From positions 103,046 to 167,045 of the forward strand of contig NZ_JNWV01000021.1 in assembly GCF_000716535.1 (NCBI RefSeq): a stretch of DNA of 64,000 nt. The letters are read 5' to 3'. A program made the translations under genes and the position numbers. The notes under the pieces were generated by a model that worked only from the letters and a program-made list of their open reading frames with translations, was not told the DNA's origin and ran no database searches. Each line of letters starts with the position of its first letter. Position 1 is the stretch's first letter. Source of the stretch: Streptomyces flaveolus. Lineage in GTDB: Bacteria; Actinomycetota; Actinomycetes; Streptomycetales; Streptomycetaceae. Below, in pieces: positions 17,468 through 26,136 of this stretch.

Positions 17468-18406
17468 ATGACCGCGTCGAACGCGCAGCACGACGGCTTG
17501 ACTCCCGACACCGACCCCCTCTCCCCCGGCACCCACACCTACCGGCTTGCCGGACTGGTCCAGCGTTATCACGTCCATGGCAGCGGTCCGGTGTGCGTGG
17601 CCCACTCGGGCGGGCCCGGCATCTTCTGGGAGTACATGCGGATGCCCGCCCTGGAAGAGCACCTGACCATGGTGTACGTGGAGCCCGTGGGCACTGCCGA
17701 GGACAGCCGTCTTCCCTCGCACCCGCACGGCTACACCCGGGAGCGCTACAGCAGCTTCCTCAAGACGCTGATCAACCGGCTCGGGGTGCCCGAGGTTCAT
17801 CTGCTGGGGCACTCGCACGGAGCGTTCGTGGCCGCCTACCACGCCCTGCACCACCCCGAGCAGCTGGCGGGTGTCGTGCTCTACGACGGCGCTCCTGTCA
17901 CGGGCCCCGAACACGCCGCGGAGGCGGGCCGCATGGTGGAGGCGTTCGTCGCGAAGCACGCCGGCCATCCGGGACTGCCGGACGTGCTGGCCGCGTTCGC
18001 CGCGATGTCCAGCATGTCCAGCGACGAGGACACCGTGGCGGTCGCACGGGGCGTGCTGCCGTCGTACTTCGCCGACTACTGGGGCAACGAGGAGACGTTC
18101 GCACCCTTCCGGGACGCGGTCCGGGCCACCTACATCTCGGGCCTGGACGAGGACCTCACCCCCGACGTCATCGACGACCGTGCCGCCCTCAAAGGACTGA
18201 CGGTGCCGGCTCTGGTCATCGTGGGCCGACACGACGTGATCTGCGGAGTGCGCTGGAGCCGCGAACTGCACGAACTGATCCCCGACTCGCGGCTGCTGAT
18301 CCTGGAGAACAGCGGTCACATGGGGCACATCGAGGAGCCCGAGAGGTTCGCGGAGGCGGTCCGCGACTTCGTCCGGGAAACGACACCGCGGGACGAGGCC
18401 GCGTAG
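17468..18406 (+). CDS. Alpha/beta hydrolase (proline iminopeptidase-like)
   Basis: A 312-residue alpha/beta hydrolase. The oxyanion region is HSGGPGIFW near residue 40, the nucleophile elbow is LLGHSHGAFVAAY with serine near 115, the acid is probably the aspartate in IVGRHDVICG, and the histidine is in ENSGHMGHIEEPERF. The HSGGPG form resembles proline iminopeptidases and related hydrolases. ATG 17468 follows GGAGG closely; an upstream in-frame start at 17426 is less likely. It follows the ECF sigma gene in the same direction and ends at the strong hairpin at 18429. The substrate is unknown. Confidence 0.85.
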   Translation: MTASNAQHDGLTPDTDPLSPGTHTYRLAGLVQRYHVHGSGPVCVAHSGGPGIFWEYMRMPALEEHLTMVYVEPVGTAEDSRLPSHPHGYTRERYSSFLKTLINRLGVPEVHLLGHSHGAFVAAYHALHHPEQLAGVVLYDGAPVTGPEHAAEAGRMVEAFVAKHAGHPGLPDVLAAFAAMSSMSSDEDTVAVARGVLPSYFADYWGNEETFAPFRDAVRATYISGLDEDLTPDVIDDRAALKGLTVPALVIVGRHDVICGVRWSRELHELIPDSRLLILENSGHMGHIEEPERFAEAVRDFVRETTPRDEAA

Positions 18407-18428
18407 CAACCGCGTCCCCCGACGTGAT

Positions 18429-18456
18429 GTGCGCCGGCCCGTTCCGGCCGGCGCAC
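18429..18456 (+). terminator. Hairpin after the alpha/beta hydrolase gene
   Basis: A perfect 11-bp stem (GTGCGCCGGCC at 18429-18439 with 18446-18456) and a 6-base loop, 23 bases after the stop. The rest of the gap to 18779 shows no gene; its last 40 bases lead into the next ribosome site AAGGAG. Confidence 0.75.
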
Positions 18457-18779
18457 GGAAGCCTCGGCAGGGGCGCGCTCCTCGGAAGCGGCGCGGGCGG
18501 ACCGCCTCGCCCGGACCGTGCAGCGCGTACTTGGCCTGAGCCGTCATGACGGGTCTCATGCAGCCTGGCACACCTATCGCTCCGCACCCCTGAGCGCGCT
18601 CACACATGTCTCTGGGAGGTCTGCGAGATTCGTCGGCACACGTACCGGGCATCCTGTTCGGGAGGCGACTCGTGTGGGTAAGAAACGTCGGCGTCGTCTT
18701 TCCCCGCGAGGGCACATCAGCACTTATCGTGAAGAGTGAACATGACCGACGAACCGTCCCCATCAAGGAGTGATTGGTC

Positions 18780-19331
18780 GTGACCACGAAGTCAGCCACC
18801 ACACTCCGATCGCGGTACGTGCAGCAGGCCGCATCGGACCTCGAGGAGAACCACCGACGGCAGCAGGAGCTGACGTCGAAGATCGAGATGTTGAAGCAGG
18901 AGGAGGCACTTCTGGCGGACATCTTGAACCTCGCCGAGCGGTACGAGGGCTTCGCGGACGCATCGCGTCTGCCGGAGCAGTTGCAGGCCGAGCCGGCCGT
19001 CGGGAAGGCGAAGCGCGCTTCGGGTGGAGTCGGGTCACGGCGGTCGGTATCGGCCGGGCCCGCCACCGCGGGCGGCGCGGCGCAGGCGGGCGCGGAGGGG
19101 AAGTCGCGCCTGCCCCTGCTCGGTGACCTGCTCACGGATCTGCTCAGCCACCACGACGAGGCGCGGCCGGCGAAGGAACTGCGGGACGAGCTGATGGCGA
19201 AGTACCCGGACCGCGCCCCCACCCCGCAGGTGGTGCGCAACACCCTTGAGTCGCTGGTCGCCAAGGGCCGCGTCCGGCGTCACAAGCAGCAGCGTTCGGT
19301 CATGTACACCCTGCGGGGGTCCGGCGCCTGA
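18780..19331 (+). CDS. Coiled-coil plus winged-helix probable regulator
   Basis: A 183-residue protein. Residues about 10-60 are strongly helical and charged, with heptad character (LEENHRRQQELTSKIEMLKQEEALLADILNL), so a coiled coil is likely. A flexible Ala/Gly/Ser linker follows. The C-terminal 75 residues look like a winged helix: LLGDLLTDLLSHHDEARPAKELRDELMAKYPDRAPTPQVVRNTLESLVAKGRVRR. This suggests a dimeric DNA-binding protein, but no known family was recognised. GTG 18780 was chosen because AAGGAG at 18765-18770 fits it; TTG 18774 is too close. It is monocistronic, ended by the hairpin at 19460. Confidence 0.7.
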   Translation: MTTKSATTLRSRYVQQAASDLEENHRRQQELTSKIEMLKQEEALLADILNLAERYEGFADASRLPEQLQAEPAVGKAKRASGGVGSRRSVSAGPATAGGAAQAGAEGKSRLPLLGDLLTDLLSHHDEARPAKELRDELMAKYPDRAPTPQVVRNTLESLVAKGRVRRHKQQRSVMYTLRGSGA

Positions 19332-19459
19332 CATCTGCGCCCGTCCCGCAGGCAGGCTGTCCACCAGCGGACACCGCCCTGTTCTCGGGATGGGTGAATC
19401 TCCCTCGGACATGTGCGACGACCCGTCCACTCCGGCCCGGCCGCCCCGTCGGTGCCACG

Positions 19460-19492
19460 GGCCGGTCCGGTACTTCGCGTACCGGACCGGCC
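19460..19492 (+). terminator. Strong hairpin downstream of the winged-helix gene
   Basis: A perfect 14-bp stem (GGCCGGTCCGGTAC at 19460-19473 with 19479-19492) and 5-base loop, followed by TTCGCTGTTC. It lies 128 bases after the stop at 19331. No gene is seen between 19332 and 19806. Confidence 0.75.
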
Positions 19493-19750
19493 TTCGCTGT
19501 TCCGTCGGGCGCACGGCGTGCTCTGTCAGAGAAGGCTGGACGGCCTGGGGCCGTATCCCATGAGCACCGCGCTCTCCGCCTGGTTCCACACCTGTGTCCC
19601 GGCCGGCTCGGTGGAGCCCGGTGCCGCCGGGGCCGGCCGCTCGCCCGGAACGGCGGCGACACGGCTGAGGAGGGCACGACAGAGGCCGATGTGCCGTAGG
19701 TCATGTCCCGCCCTCGCTGTCCGGTCGGCGGTGTGGGTGTGAAGCAGGTG

Positions 19751-19787
19751 GCGGGTCCCGTGCCGGGGGAAGGGGCACGGGACCCGC
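19751..19787 (-). terminator. Hairpin downstream of ohr
   Basis: A perfect 14-bp stem (GCGGGTCCCGTGCC at 19751-19764 with 19774-19787) and 9-base loop, 20 bases beyond the ohr stop on the minus strand. Confidence 0.8.
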
Positions 19788-19806
19788 GGTCTGGTGGGTG
19801 TGGGTG

Positions 19807-20231
19807 TCAGACGGTGGTGGCGTCGATGGTGACGGGGATGTCGTCGCGCGTGGCCTTGGAGTACGGGCAGACCCGGTGGGCCGCGTGGGCGAGTGCCTCG
19901 GCGGTGGCCTGGTCGACGCCGCCGAGGACGGGGTTGAGGACGGCGGAGAGGTTGAACTCGCCGTCGTCGCCGTGGGTGAGGGTGAACTCGGCGGTGATGG
20001 TGATGCTGGTCAGGCGAATCTTGCGGGTGGTGGCGGCGCGGCGCAGTGCGCCGAGGAAGCAGGCGGCCCAGCCGGCGGCCAGGAGCTGCTCGGGGTGGTC
20101 GCGGTGCCGGCACCGCCCAGCTCCTTGGGCAGGGCGAGGCTGACCTGAAGCAGGCCGTCGGAGGAGCGAACGTGCCCGCCGTTGCGATCCTCTCCGTCGA
20201 CGTCGACGACGGCGGTGTAGCTGACTGCCAT
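19807..20231 (-). pseudogene. ohr: Organic hydroperoxide resistance protein Ohr with one-base frameshift
   Basis: The start (MAVSYTAVVDVDGEDRNGG, ATG at 20231) reads as OsmC/Ohr up to about residue 46 (GGAGTATTP). The next codons then shift by one base near 20091-20095. Adding one base there restores EQLLAAGWAACFLGALR and a tail with VCPYSKATRDDIPV ending at 19807. The length of 425 bases becomes 426, giving 141 residues, the normal Ohr size. Both redox cysteines of the family (AACF and VCPYS) are present in the restored protein. Ohr reduces organic hydroperoxides. The lesion is either a real recent mutation or a sequencing error. Two copies of the 21-bp palindrome lie upstream. Confidence 0.88.
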
Positions 20232-20285
20232 GGCTGCTGCTCGGAACGAGTGCTGTGCGGACACCTCCGGCCGGACACCCGCCGT

Positions 20286-20306
20286 GTCACCGGTTGAGGC
20301 GGTGAC
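20286..20306. promoter_or_regulatory. 21-bp palindrome, site 1 (upstream of ohr)
   Basis: GTCACC at 20286-20291, nine bases, GGTGAC at 20301-20306. It lies 55-75 bases upstream of the ohr start. Its centre is 42 bases from that of site 2, close to four helical turns, as expected for two operator sites on one face of the DNA. Confidence 0.6.
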
Positions 20307-20327
20307 GCAGTCGTGGCAGGGCTACGC

Positions 20328-20348
20328 ATCACCAGTCAAGACGGTGAT
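20328..20348. promoter_or_regulatory. 21-bp palindrome, site 2 (upstream of ohr)
   Basis: ATCACC at 20328-20333, nine bases, GGTGAT at 20343-20348. Read towards ohr it contains TTGACT, close to a -35 hexamer, so a bound repressor could block the ohr promoter. It also lies just after the MBL-fold gene stop at 20354. Confidence 0.55.
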
Positions 20349-20353
20349 GACGG

Positions 20354-21238
20354 TCAGACCGTCCTCGGCGTCGGGAGGAGTGCCCGGGCGGGGACCGGCG
20401 TCCAGTCCGTGCCGGTCAGGTGCCCGAACGCCTGGTCGCCGAAGTGGAACGCGAAGCCGAGTGTTCCCGGCCGCCCGAGTTCCGCCGCGAGGCGCTTCCG
20501 TGCGGCCACCACCCCGCCCTGGTCCGCGTCCGGCCGCGAGGGCCACTCGGGGTGCGCCAGCTGCGCCGGCGTGTGGAACACGTCCCCGAGTACGATCAGC
20601 CGCTCGCTCCCGGCGGATATGACGTACGAGGTGTGTCCCGGGGAATGGCCCGGAGTGGCCAGTGCGCGCACCCCGGGAAAGACCTCCTCGCCGTCGTCGA
20701 CGGGAGTGTGCGCCGCGCCCATGAGTGCGAGGACGTCCGCTGCCGGGGCGCCCGGCACGGTCGTGCCACAGCTGTGCGGGGCCCACTCCTGGGCGGCGAC
20801 GAGGTAACGGGCCTTCGGGAAGGTCTTCTCCGGTGTGAACGCCCAGCCGGTGTGATCGACGTGCAGGTGGGTGAAGGCCACCGTCCCGATGTCCTCGGGC
20901 CTGTGCCCCAGCGCGGCGAGCACCTGGGGCAGCGCACCGCAGTCGCTGTGGCCGACCAGTTCGCCGGAGACGTGGACCGGCCCGCGCACAGGCCCCATCC
21001 CGGCATCGATCAGCAGGCGGCGGCCGTCGCGTTCGACCAGCAGCCCGCCCGCCGACATGGCCACCCGGCCCTTCTCGTCGAGCAGCTCCGCTTGGTCGTC
21101 CCAGTAGTCCATGGCGAAACCCGGGAAGAAGCCCGACGGCAGCATGGCCATCGCACCGTCCACGACATACGTCAGACGTACGTCACCCAACACGAGCGAC
21201 CGGACGGCGGACTGCCGGTTCAGCGTTCCGATGTGCAT
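20354..21238 (-). CDS. MBL-fold metallo-hydrolase
   Basis: A 294-residue metallo-beta-lactamase-fold protein. The metal motif THLHVDHTGW gives H124, H126, D128 and H129; a further ligand is in the TPGHSPGHTSYV region, and LGDVFH near residue 225 is the next conserved site. Members act as quorum-signal lactonases, glyoxalase-II-like hydrolases or similar; the substrate is unknown. ATG 21238 follows GGAGGGG. It sits 32 bases after the FMN reductase gene on the same strand, so the two form an operon divergent from the Lrp-type regulator. A truncated relative is at 57056. Confidence 0.85.
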   Translation of the reverse strand: MHIGTLNRQSAVRSLVLGDVRLTYVVDGAMAMLPSGFFPGFAMDYWDDQAELLDEKGRVAMSAGGLLVERDGRRLLIDAGMGPVRGPVHVSGELVGHSDCGALPQVLAALGHRPEDIGTVAFTHLHVDHTGWAFTPEKTFPKARYLVAAQEWAPHSCGTTVPGAPAADVLALMGAAHTPVDDGEEVFPGVRALATPGHSPGHTSYVISAGSERLIVLGDVFHTPAQLAHPEWPSRPDADQGGVVAARKRLAAELGRPGTLGFAFHFGDQAFGHLTGTDWTPVPARALLPTPRTV

Positions 21239-21270
21239 CTCGTTTCCCCTCCTTTCGCGGGTCACCACGG

Positions 21271-21861
21271 TCAGCGGACGGCTGCGCCCGTCGGGGCCTG
21301 CCGCCGCTCGCGGGTGGCGAGTCGAGCGAGGGCGTCGAGCACCGCGCACAGCAGCTGCTGGGCCGGTGAGCCGTCCGGGAGGCGGCCGTCGTCCCCGAGC
21401 TGCTGGTGCGCCTGGAACAGGAGGAACTCGGGCTGCTGCACGACGTGGGCGTTCATCTTGTGCAGCACCTGGCGCAGGGCCAGCTGGGCCCGGACGGTGC
21501 CGAAAGGACCGGGAGAGGCCCCGATGACGGCGACCGGCTTCAGCGCGAGCGCCGGGCCGTCCTCACCGGCCGGGCGGGACAGCCAGTCGAGGGCGTTCTT
21601 CAGCGCTCCGGGCACCGAGGCGTTGTATTCGGGTGAGGCGATCAGTACCGCGTCCGCCTCCCGGACACGCCGGCGCAGATCGATGACCTCGGACGGCGCC
21701 GGGTGTTCCTGGTCCTCGTTGAAGTGAGGCAGACGGCCGAGCCCGTCGTAGTGGTCGAAGCGGTGCTGCGGGCACAGACGTTCGGCCTCCCGCAGCAGGG
21801 TGGTGTTCAGGGAGCTGCGGCGCAGGCTCCCCGACAGGGCGAGGACGTTGAGGGGTGTCAC
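21271..21861 (-). CDS. NADPH-dependent FMN reductase family protein
   Basis: A 196-residue flavodoxin-fold reductase. VLALSGSLRRSSLNTTLL at the N-terminus is the phosphate-binding loop for FMN, and IASPEYNASVPGALKNALDWLSR near residue 75 is the family signature. Such enzymes reduce quinones, azo dyes or other acceptors with NADPH. GTG 21861 follows AAGGAAA. First gene of a two-gene operon with the MBL hydrolase, divergent from the Lrp/AsnC-type gene at 22028, which is the obvious candidate regulator. Confidence 0.88.
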   Translation of the reverse strand: MTPLNVLALSGSLRRSSLNTTLLREAERLCPQHRFDHYDGLGRLPHFNEDQEHPAPSEVIDLRRRVREADAVLIASPEYNASVPGALKNALDWLSRPAGEDGPALALKPVAVIGASPGPFGTVRAQLALRQVLHKMNAHVVQQPEFLLFQAHQQLGDDGRLPDGSPAQQLLCAVLDALARLATRERRQAPTGAAVR

Positions 21862-22001
21862 GGGGTTTCCTTCGCGGTTCGGACCGTCCCGGGTGTGCCG
21901 CCGTGGACGGGTGGTGGGTGGTGTGCGGGCCCGTCGGCCTCCACGTGATCCATCCTCATCAGCCGGGCGATACCACGCCAGAAACGGCTTCCGAAAACCC
22001 C

Positions 22002-22045
22002 ATTGTGCGCCAGGAGAACAGTCTAAAGTGCTGATTGTGCGCCAG
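22002..22045. promoter_or_regulatory. 12-bp direct repeat in the Lrp/FMN-reductase intergenic region
   Basis: ATTGTGCGCCAG occurs at 22002-22013 and again at 22034-22045, 32 bases (three helical turns) apart. The second copy spans the first codons of the Lrp gene. Repeats on one helical face beside a regulator gene suggest an autoregulatory binding site. Confidence 0.5.
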
Positions 22046-23008
22046 AGTCTTGATGAGACGGATCAGCGGATCGCCGCCGCGCTGATCGCTTCACCACGCG
22101 CCTCCTGGCGGGCCGTCGCCACATGCCTGGGACTGTCCGAACGCACCGTGGTGCGCCGGGTCGGTCCGCTGTACGCCGACGGCACGCTGCGTGCCACCGT
22201 GGAGCGCAATCCGATCCGCTTCCCCCACCTGGTGCCCATCGCCCTGCGCATCCGCTGCCGTCCTGAGCGCATCCGAACGGTCGCCTCTACCCTGGCACGC
22301 CGCGCCGACACCCTGTGGGTCGACATCCTCGGCGGCGGCGACGAGATCAGCACCATCCTGTTCCTGGACGGGGCCGAGGCACGCAACCGCCTCCTGCTGC
22401 GCGACCTGCCGGCCACCGACGCCGTCCACGGCTGGACCTCCCACACCCTGCTGCGGGTCTTCCCCGCCTCCCTCAACTGGGGCGCCCGGCTGCTGGACGA
22501 CGAGGAGGCCGCGCGCCTCGGAGTACGGCCGTTCCCGCTGAGCTCCCCGCCGGCGGCCCCGCTGCCCGCCGCGGACCTGGCACTGATCCAGGCCCTGACC
22601 GAGAACGCCCGCGCCGACTACGCCACGCTCGCCGAGCGGACCGGCACCACACCGCGCACCGCCCGGCGCCGCCTGGAAGCACTGCTGCACGACGGCACGG
22701 TCCGGCTGGTCACCGAGACCGACCTGGCCCTGCTCGGACTGCGCACCAAGGCCCAACTGTGGCTGTCCGTCGAGCCCAGCGCTCTCCAGGCCGCCGGCGA
22801 GCGGCTCAGCCGCGAACCTGCCGTGCGCTTCACCGCCGCGACCACCGGACCCGCCAACCTCCTGGTCATGGTCACCACCACCGACCTGGACGCGCTCTAC
22901 CGCTTCCTCACCGACACCGTAGGAGCCATGACGCAGATCACCTCCGTCGACACCACACCGGTCCTGGCCACGGTCAAACGCACCGGCCTGACCCGACCGG
23001 GTTTCTGA
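22028..23008 (+). CDS. Lrp/AsnC-family transcriptional regulator, double-domain form
   Basis: A 326-residue protein with two Lrp-like halves. The first helix-turn-helix is LDETDQRIAAALIASPRASWRAVATCLGLSERTVVRRVGPLYADGTLR, followed by an AsnC ligand-binding domain. A second begins with LPAADLALIQALTENARADYATLAERTGTTPRTARRRLEAL and is followed by another ligand-binding domain. This fused double form occurs in actinobacteria. GTG 22028 has AGGAGA 10 bases upstream; GTG 22037 is an alternative. It probably senses a small molecule and controls the divergent FMN reductase/MBL operon. Confidence 0.85.
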   Translation: MLIVRQSLDETDQRIAAALIASPRASWRAVATCLGLSERTVVRRVGPLYADGTLRATVERNPIRFPHLVPIALRIRCRPERIRTVASTLARRADTLWVDILGGGDEISTILFLDGAEARNRLLLRDLPATDAVHGWTSHTLLRVFPASLNWGARLLDDEEAARLGVRPFPLSSPPAAPLPAADLALIQALTENARADYATLAERTGTTPRTARRRLEALLHDGTVRLVTETDLALLGLRTKAQLWLSVEPSALQAAGERLSREPAVRFTAATTGPANLLVMVTTTDLDALYRFLTDTVGAMTQITSVDTTPVLATVKRTGLTRPGF

Positions 23009-23327
23009 TCGACTGGTGCGACGGCCGGGTGTGATGCCGGGCCTGTGAAGCCCAGGTCGCCGATGCCCAGTCGAGGACCCAGGACGCCGTCGGCTCCCCC
23101 GCCTGCCCGTCGCGGACGACGGCCAAGTCCGCCGCCGATGCTCGCCACGGTCCAGTACGTCGGTCGGGACCCCTCTCCGGCGGACACGGGAGACGGTGTG
23201 TCGAGCCACTTGACAGGGCGTGCGGACAGCGCACGTGCGCACCTGCGCCGGTTCCTGGCACACGTCGACTCCTCGGCACGTCATGTGGCGGTGTGGCCAG
23301 TTCCGCTCTTTTCGCCTGCATGGTTGA

Positions 23328-23462
23328 ACTTTTTCCGACTCCGCGGCCGTGCTGCTCTACTCCGGACCCGACTGCACCGCCCGGTATCCGTGGGGCACCG
23401 GCTCGCTGGCCCAGCAGAACCTGCCCTGGGCGATGCTGAGCTACCGGGCGGTCAGCCTGTGA
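23328..23462 (+). pseudogene. 3' relic of a small secreted crystallin-like protein
   Basis: The frame ending at 23462 reads VLLYSGPDCTARYPWGTGSLAQQNLPWAMLSYRAVSL in pieces that line up with the tail of the intact protein at 50499 (TYSGTDCTGYAFKSGGLAQFDFGLPQLSYRVV). A stop at 23325 closes the frame and no signal peptide lies upstream, so only the last third survives. The rest of the 23009-23575 gap shows no other gene. Confidence 0.6.
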
Positions 23463-23575
23463 CGCGCTGCCCGGCTGTCGCTGCGCTTCGGCTCCCCGCC
23501 CCGGTGGTGTGACCCACCGGGGCGGTGGACGCCGATACCGGTGGGTTCCGAAGCCGGGCAGTGGGGGTTCGCGGA

Positions 23576-23962
23576 TCAGTTCGCCAGCAGGTGGGCGCGG
23601 CCGAACATGGCGGCGGCCGCCCGCGGCGTCGGCGTGCCGGAGTCCAGGTCCGCGCCGGCCTGCCGCAGTACCACCACGACGTCGTCCGCGCCCTTGAACA
23701 GGGCACCGGCGAGGGGCGACTGGTCGCGGGCGTTGCGCAGGTCCGGGTCGGCGCCGAGCGCGATCAGGGCCTGTACGGTGGCGGCGTGGCCGTGATAGGC
23801 GGCGAGCATCAGAAGCGTGTTGCCGGCGGCGTCGCAGGCGTCCACCGGGAGCCCGTGCTCCACGAATTCCACCAATGGTCCGGTGCTGCCCTCCCGGGCC
23901 AGGTCCACGGCGACGGCCAGGACGCGTCGTGTCTGCTCAGGGGTCAGTCCACCGCCGGTCAT
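23576..23962 (-). CDS. Ankyrin-repeat protein
   Basis: A 128-residue protein made mostly of ankyrin repeats. GNTLLMLAAYHGHAATVQALIALGADPDLRN is a textbook repeat, the next begins with DQSPLAGALFKGADDVVVVLRQAGADLDSG, and a partial one precedes them. No signal peptide. Such proteins bind other proteins. ATG 23962 follows GGAGGAGGGAC, so the start is secure. It lies after the catalase gene on the same strand. Small ankyrin proteins are often found beside catalase genes in bacteria, so a functional link is plausible, though a hairpin at 24034 separates them. Confidence 0.88.
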   Translation of the reverse strand: MTGGGLTPEQTRRVLAVAVDLAREGSTGPLVEFVEHGLPVDACDAAGNTLLMLAAYHGHAATVQALIALGADPDLRNARDQSPLAGALFKGADDVVVVLRQAGADLDSGTPTPRAAAAMFGRAHLLAN

Positions 23963-24033
23963 GTGTCCCTCCTCCGGATCGTGCGGTCACAGCGGTTCCG
24001 CTCATGTCCGTGCGCGGTCGGGGGTGTGCGGGC

Positions 24034-24064
24034 CCGGCGTGAGCGTGTCCTGCGCTCGCGCCGG
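24034..24064 (-). terminator. Hairpin between catalase and ankyrin genes
   Basis: CCGGCGTGAGCG (24034-24045) pairs with CGCTCGCGCCGG (24053-24064) with one mismatch and a 7-base loop. It lies after the catalase stop and before the ankyrin start, so it may limit read-through. Confidence 0.55.
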
Positions 24065-24107
24065 ACCGGGTGGGGCGCCTCGCGGGTGCTGTCGCGGGGC
24101 GTAGGGG

Positions 24108-25571
24108 TCAGAGGTCGCCGGCGGCCAGGGCCTCGATGGCCTTGCGGACGCCTTCGCCGTAGGCCGGGTCGGCCCGGGTGCAGTTGGCGATGTGCCGTTC
24201 GACGGTCCGCGGGGACGCGCCGTCGATCGCGCGGGCCGTGTTCTCGAAGAGGGCTTGCCGCTGCTCGGGGCTCATCAGGCGGAACAGGTCGCCGGGCTGC
24301 TCGAAGTAGTTGTCGTCGTCCGCGCGGAAGTCGAACCGGTCGGCGACGGCGCCCACGGCCTGGCTCGGTTCCCGGTAGGCGGGCTGTTCCTGCCAGCGTC
24401 CGTAGGAGTTGGGCTCGATGCCCGGCGTCGCTCCCTGGTTGCCGTCGACGCGCATGCCGCCGTCGCGGTGGTAGGAGTTCACCGGGTTCTTCGGGGCGTT
24501 GACGGGGATCTGGTGGTGGTTCACACCGAGGCGGTAGCGCTGGGCGTCACCGTAGGAGAAGAGACGGCCCTGCAGCATCCTGTCGGGCGAGAAGCCGATG
24601 CCCGGAACCACGTTCGCCGGGGTGAAGGCGGCCTGCTCGACGTCCGCGAAGTAGTTGTCGGGGTTGCGGTTGAGTTCCCACTCGCCGACCTCGATCAGCG
24701 GGTAGTCCTTCTTCGACCAGACCTTGGTGAGGTCGAAGGGGTGGAAACGGTAGCTCTGCGCGTCGGCCTCCGGCATGACCTGGATGAACAGCTTCCACTT
24801 CGGGAAGTCGCCGTTCTCGATCGCTTCGAAGAGGTCACGCTGGTGCGACTCGCGGTCCTTGCCGATGAGGGCCTGGGCCTCGGCGTCGGTGAGGTTCTTG
24901 ATGCCCTGCTGGGTGCGGTGGTGGAACTTGACCCAGAACCGTTCGCCCTCGGCATTGACCAGACTGTAGGTGTGGGAGCCGAAGCCGTGCATGTGCCGGT
25001 ACGAGGCGGGGATGCCCCGGTCGGACATCACGATCGTGACCTGGTGCAGGGATTCCGGGAGATTCGTCCAGAAGTCCCAGTTGTTCTCGGGGTCGCGGAG
25101 GTTGGTGCGTGGGTCGCGCTTCACCGCGTGGTTGAGGTCGGGGAACTTCAGCGGGTCGCGGAAGAAGAACACCGGGGTGTTGTTCCCGACCAGGTCCCAG
25201 TTGCCTTCGTCCGTGTAGAACTTCAGGGCGAAACCGCGGATGTCGCGCTCGGCGTCGGCCGCGCCGCGCTCGCCCGCGACGGTGGAGAAGCGGGCGAACA
25301 GCTCGGTCTTCTTGCCGACCTCGGAGAAGATCTTCGCGCTCGTGTACCGCGTGATGTCGTGGGTCACCGTGAAGGTCCCGAAGGCGCCGGAGCCCTTGGC
25401 GTGCATACGACGCTCCGGAATGACCTCGCGGTCGAAGTGAGCGAGCTTCTCCAGGAACCACACGTCCTGCAGGAGCATCGGGCCACGCGGACCGGACGTC
25501 AGGGAGTTCTGGTTGTCGGGTACCGGTGCACCGGCAGCCGTGGTCAACGGCTTCTGATTGTTCTCGGGCAC
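24108..25571 (-). CDS. Monofunctional haem catalase
   Basis: A 487-residue clade-III-type catalase of normal small-subunit length. The distal histidine is H57 in [13 protein letters not shown], the asparagine N130 in [12 protein letters not shown], and the proximal haem tyrosine is in [14 protein letters not shown]. It breaks hydrogen peroxide into water and oxygen in the cytoplasm. GTG 25571 has GAGGAGCGA upstream; a GTG-type start ten codons earlier is less likely. Its last 95 bases have a near-identical relic at 14311. The downstream ankyrin gene may assist it. Control by a peroxide sensor is likely but no such gene is adjacent. Confidence 0.95.
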   Translation of the reverse strand: MPENNQKPLTTAAGAPVPDNQNSLTSGPRGPMLLQDVWFLEKLAHFDREVIPERRMHAKGSGAFGTFTVTHDITRYTSAKIFSEVGKKTELFARFSTVAGERGAADAERDIRGFALKFYTDEGNWDLVGNNTPVFFFRDPLKFPDLNHAVKRDPRTNLRDPENNWDFWTNLPESLHQVTIVMSDRGIPASYRHMHGFGSHTYSLVNAEGERFWVKFHHRTQQGIKNLTDAEAQALIGKDRESHQRDLFEAIENGDFPKWKLFIQVMPEADAQSYRFHPFDLTKVWSKKDYPLIEVGEWELNRNPDNYFADVEQAAFTPANVVPGIGFSPDRMLQGRLFSYGDAQRYRLGVNHHQIPVNAPKNPVNSYHRDGGMRVDGNQGATPGIEPNSYGRWQEQPAYREPSQAVGAVADRFDFRADDDNYFEQPGDLFRLMSPEQRQALFENTARAIDGASPRTVERHIANCTRADPAYGEGVRKAIEALAAGDL

Positions 25572-26136
25572 AGCTCGCTCCTCGCTGAGTGGTCCACACA
25601 TGTGTCAACGCGTGGCGTCAGGCCGGACGAGCCCGCGCGAGCCCCCCGCAGCTTGCACCGACACACATCCTATGGTGGAACATATCCACGTCAAGCGTGA
25701 ACTACCGACATACGTGTTTCCGAGTGCGGCGGGGTGTGCCCTCGCCGCTCAGCCGGTATCGGCGGTCCAGGCGGAATCAGCCGGCGGTGCCCCCGGCGGA
25801 GGCCGGTGGTCCTCCCGACGTAAGCCGGTGGTCTCCCCGACGTAGCCAGTGGTCTCCCCCCGGAAAACGAAGCCCGATGGCGCTCCCTGGCTCCGGCGCC
25901 CCGGAGGTGACGATCAGGGTCTCTTGCCCTATGCTGCGGCTTGCACATCCGGGGGGTGGCTGGACGTCTCGACGACCAGCAGCGTGACAAGTGTGCATCG
26001 CCACGCCGTCTCGACTCGTGGTTCCGCATACCGCCAGGCGTCCGCGCCTGTTCGCGGCTGCGGCCCGAGACAGCCCGAAAGGGTCCGGATCGGCACATTT
26101 CCCGGATCCCACGGTCATCGGAAGGCAGAGAACGTC
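25572..26136. promoter_or_regulatory. Divergent region upstream of catalase
   Basis: The part near catalase holds a short inverted repeat GTGGA-ACATA-TCCAC around 25675-25690, in AT-richer DNA that could contain the catalase promoter. Tandem repeats follow at 25802. The remainder leads to the 90-residue protein gene. No additional gene is convincing. Confidence 0.4.
25802..25860. repeat. Tandem repeat, about 2.7 units of 21-22 bp
   Basis: Units start at 25802, 25824 and 25845, each beginning GCC(G/A)GTGGTC and the first two ending CGACGTA. Units one and two differ at few positions; the third is shortened. It lies in the catalase upstream region. It could be an iterated binding site or simple slippage. 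Confidence 0.65.

Noticed and set aside
16223..19264. A 1013-codon open frame on the minus strand
   Set aside because: It lies opposite the ECF sigma, hydrolase and winged-helix genes, all with clear motifs. Its translation is low-complexity Arg/Gly/His/Val with no fold, typical of the antisense of GC-rich genes.
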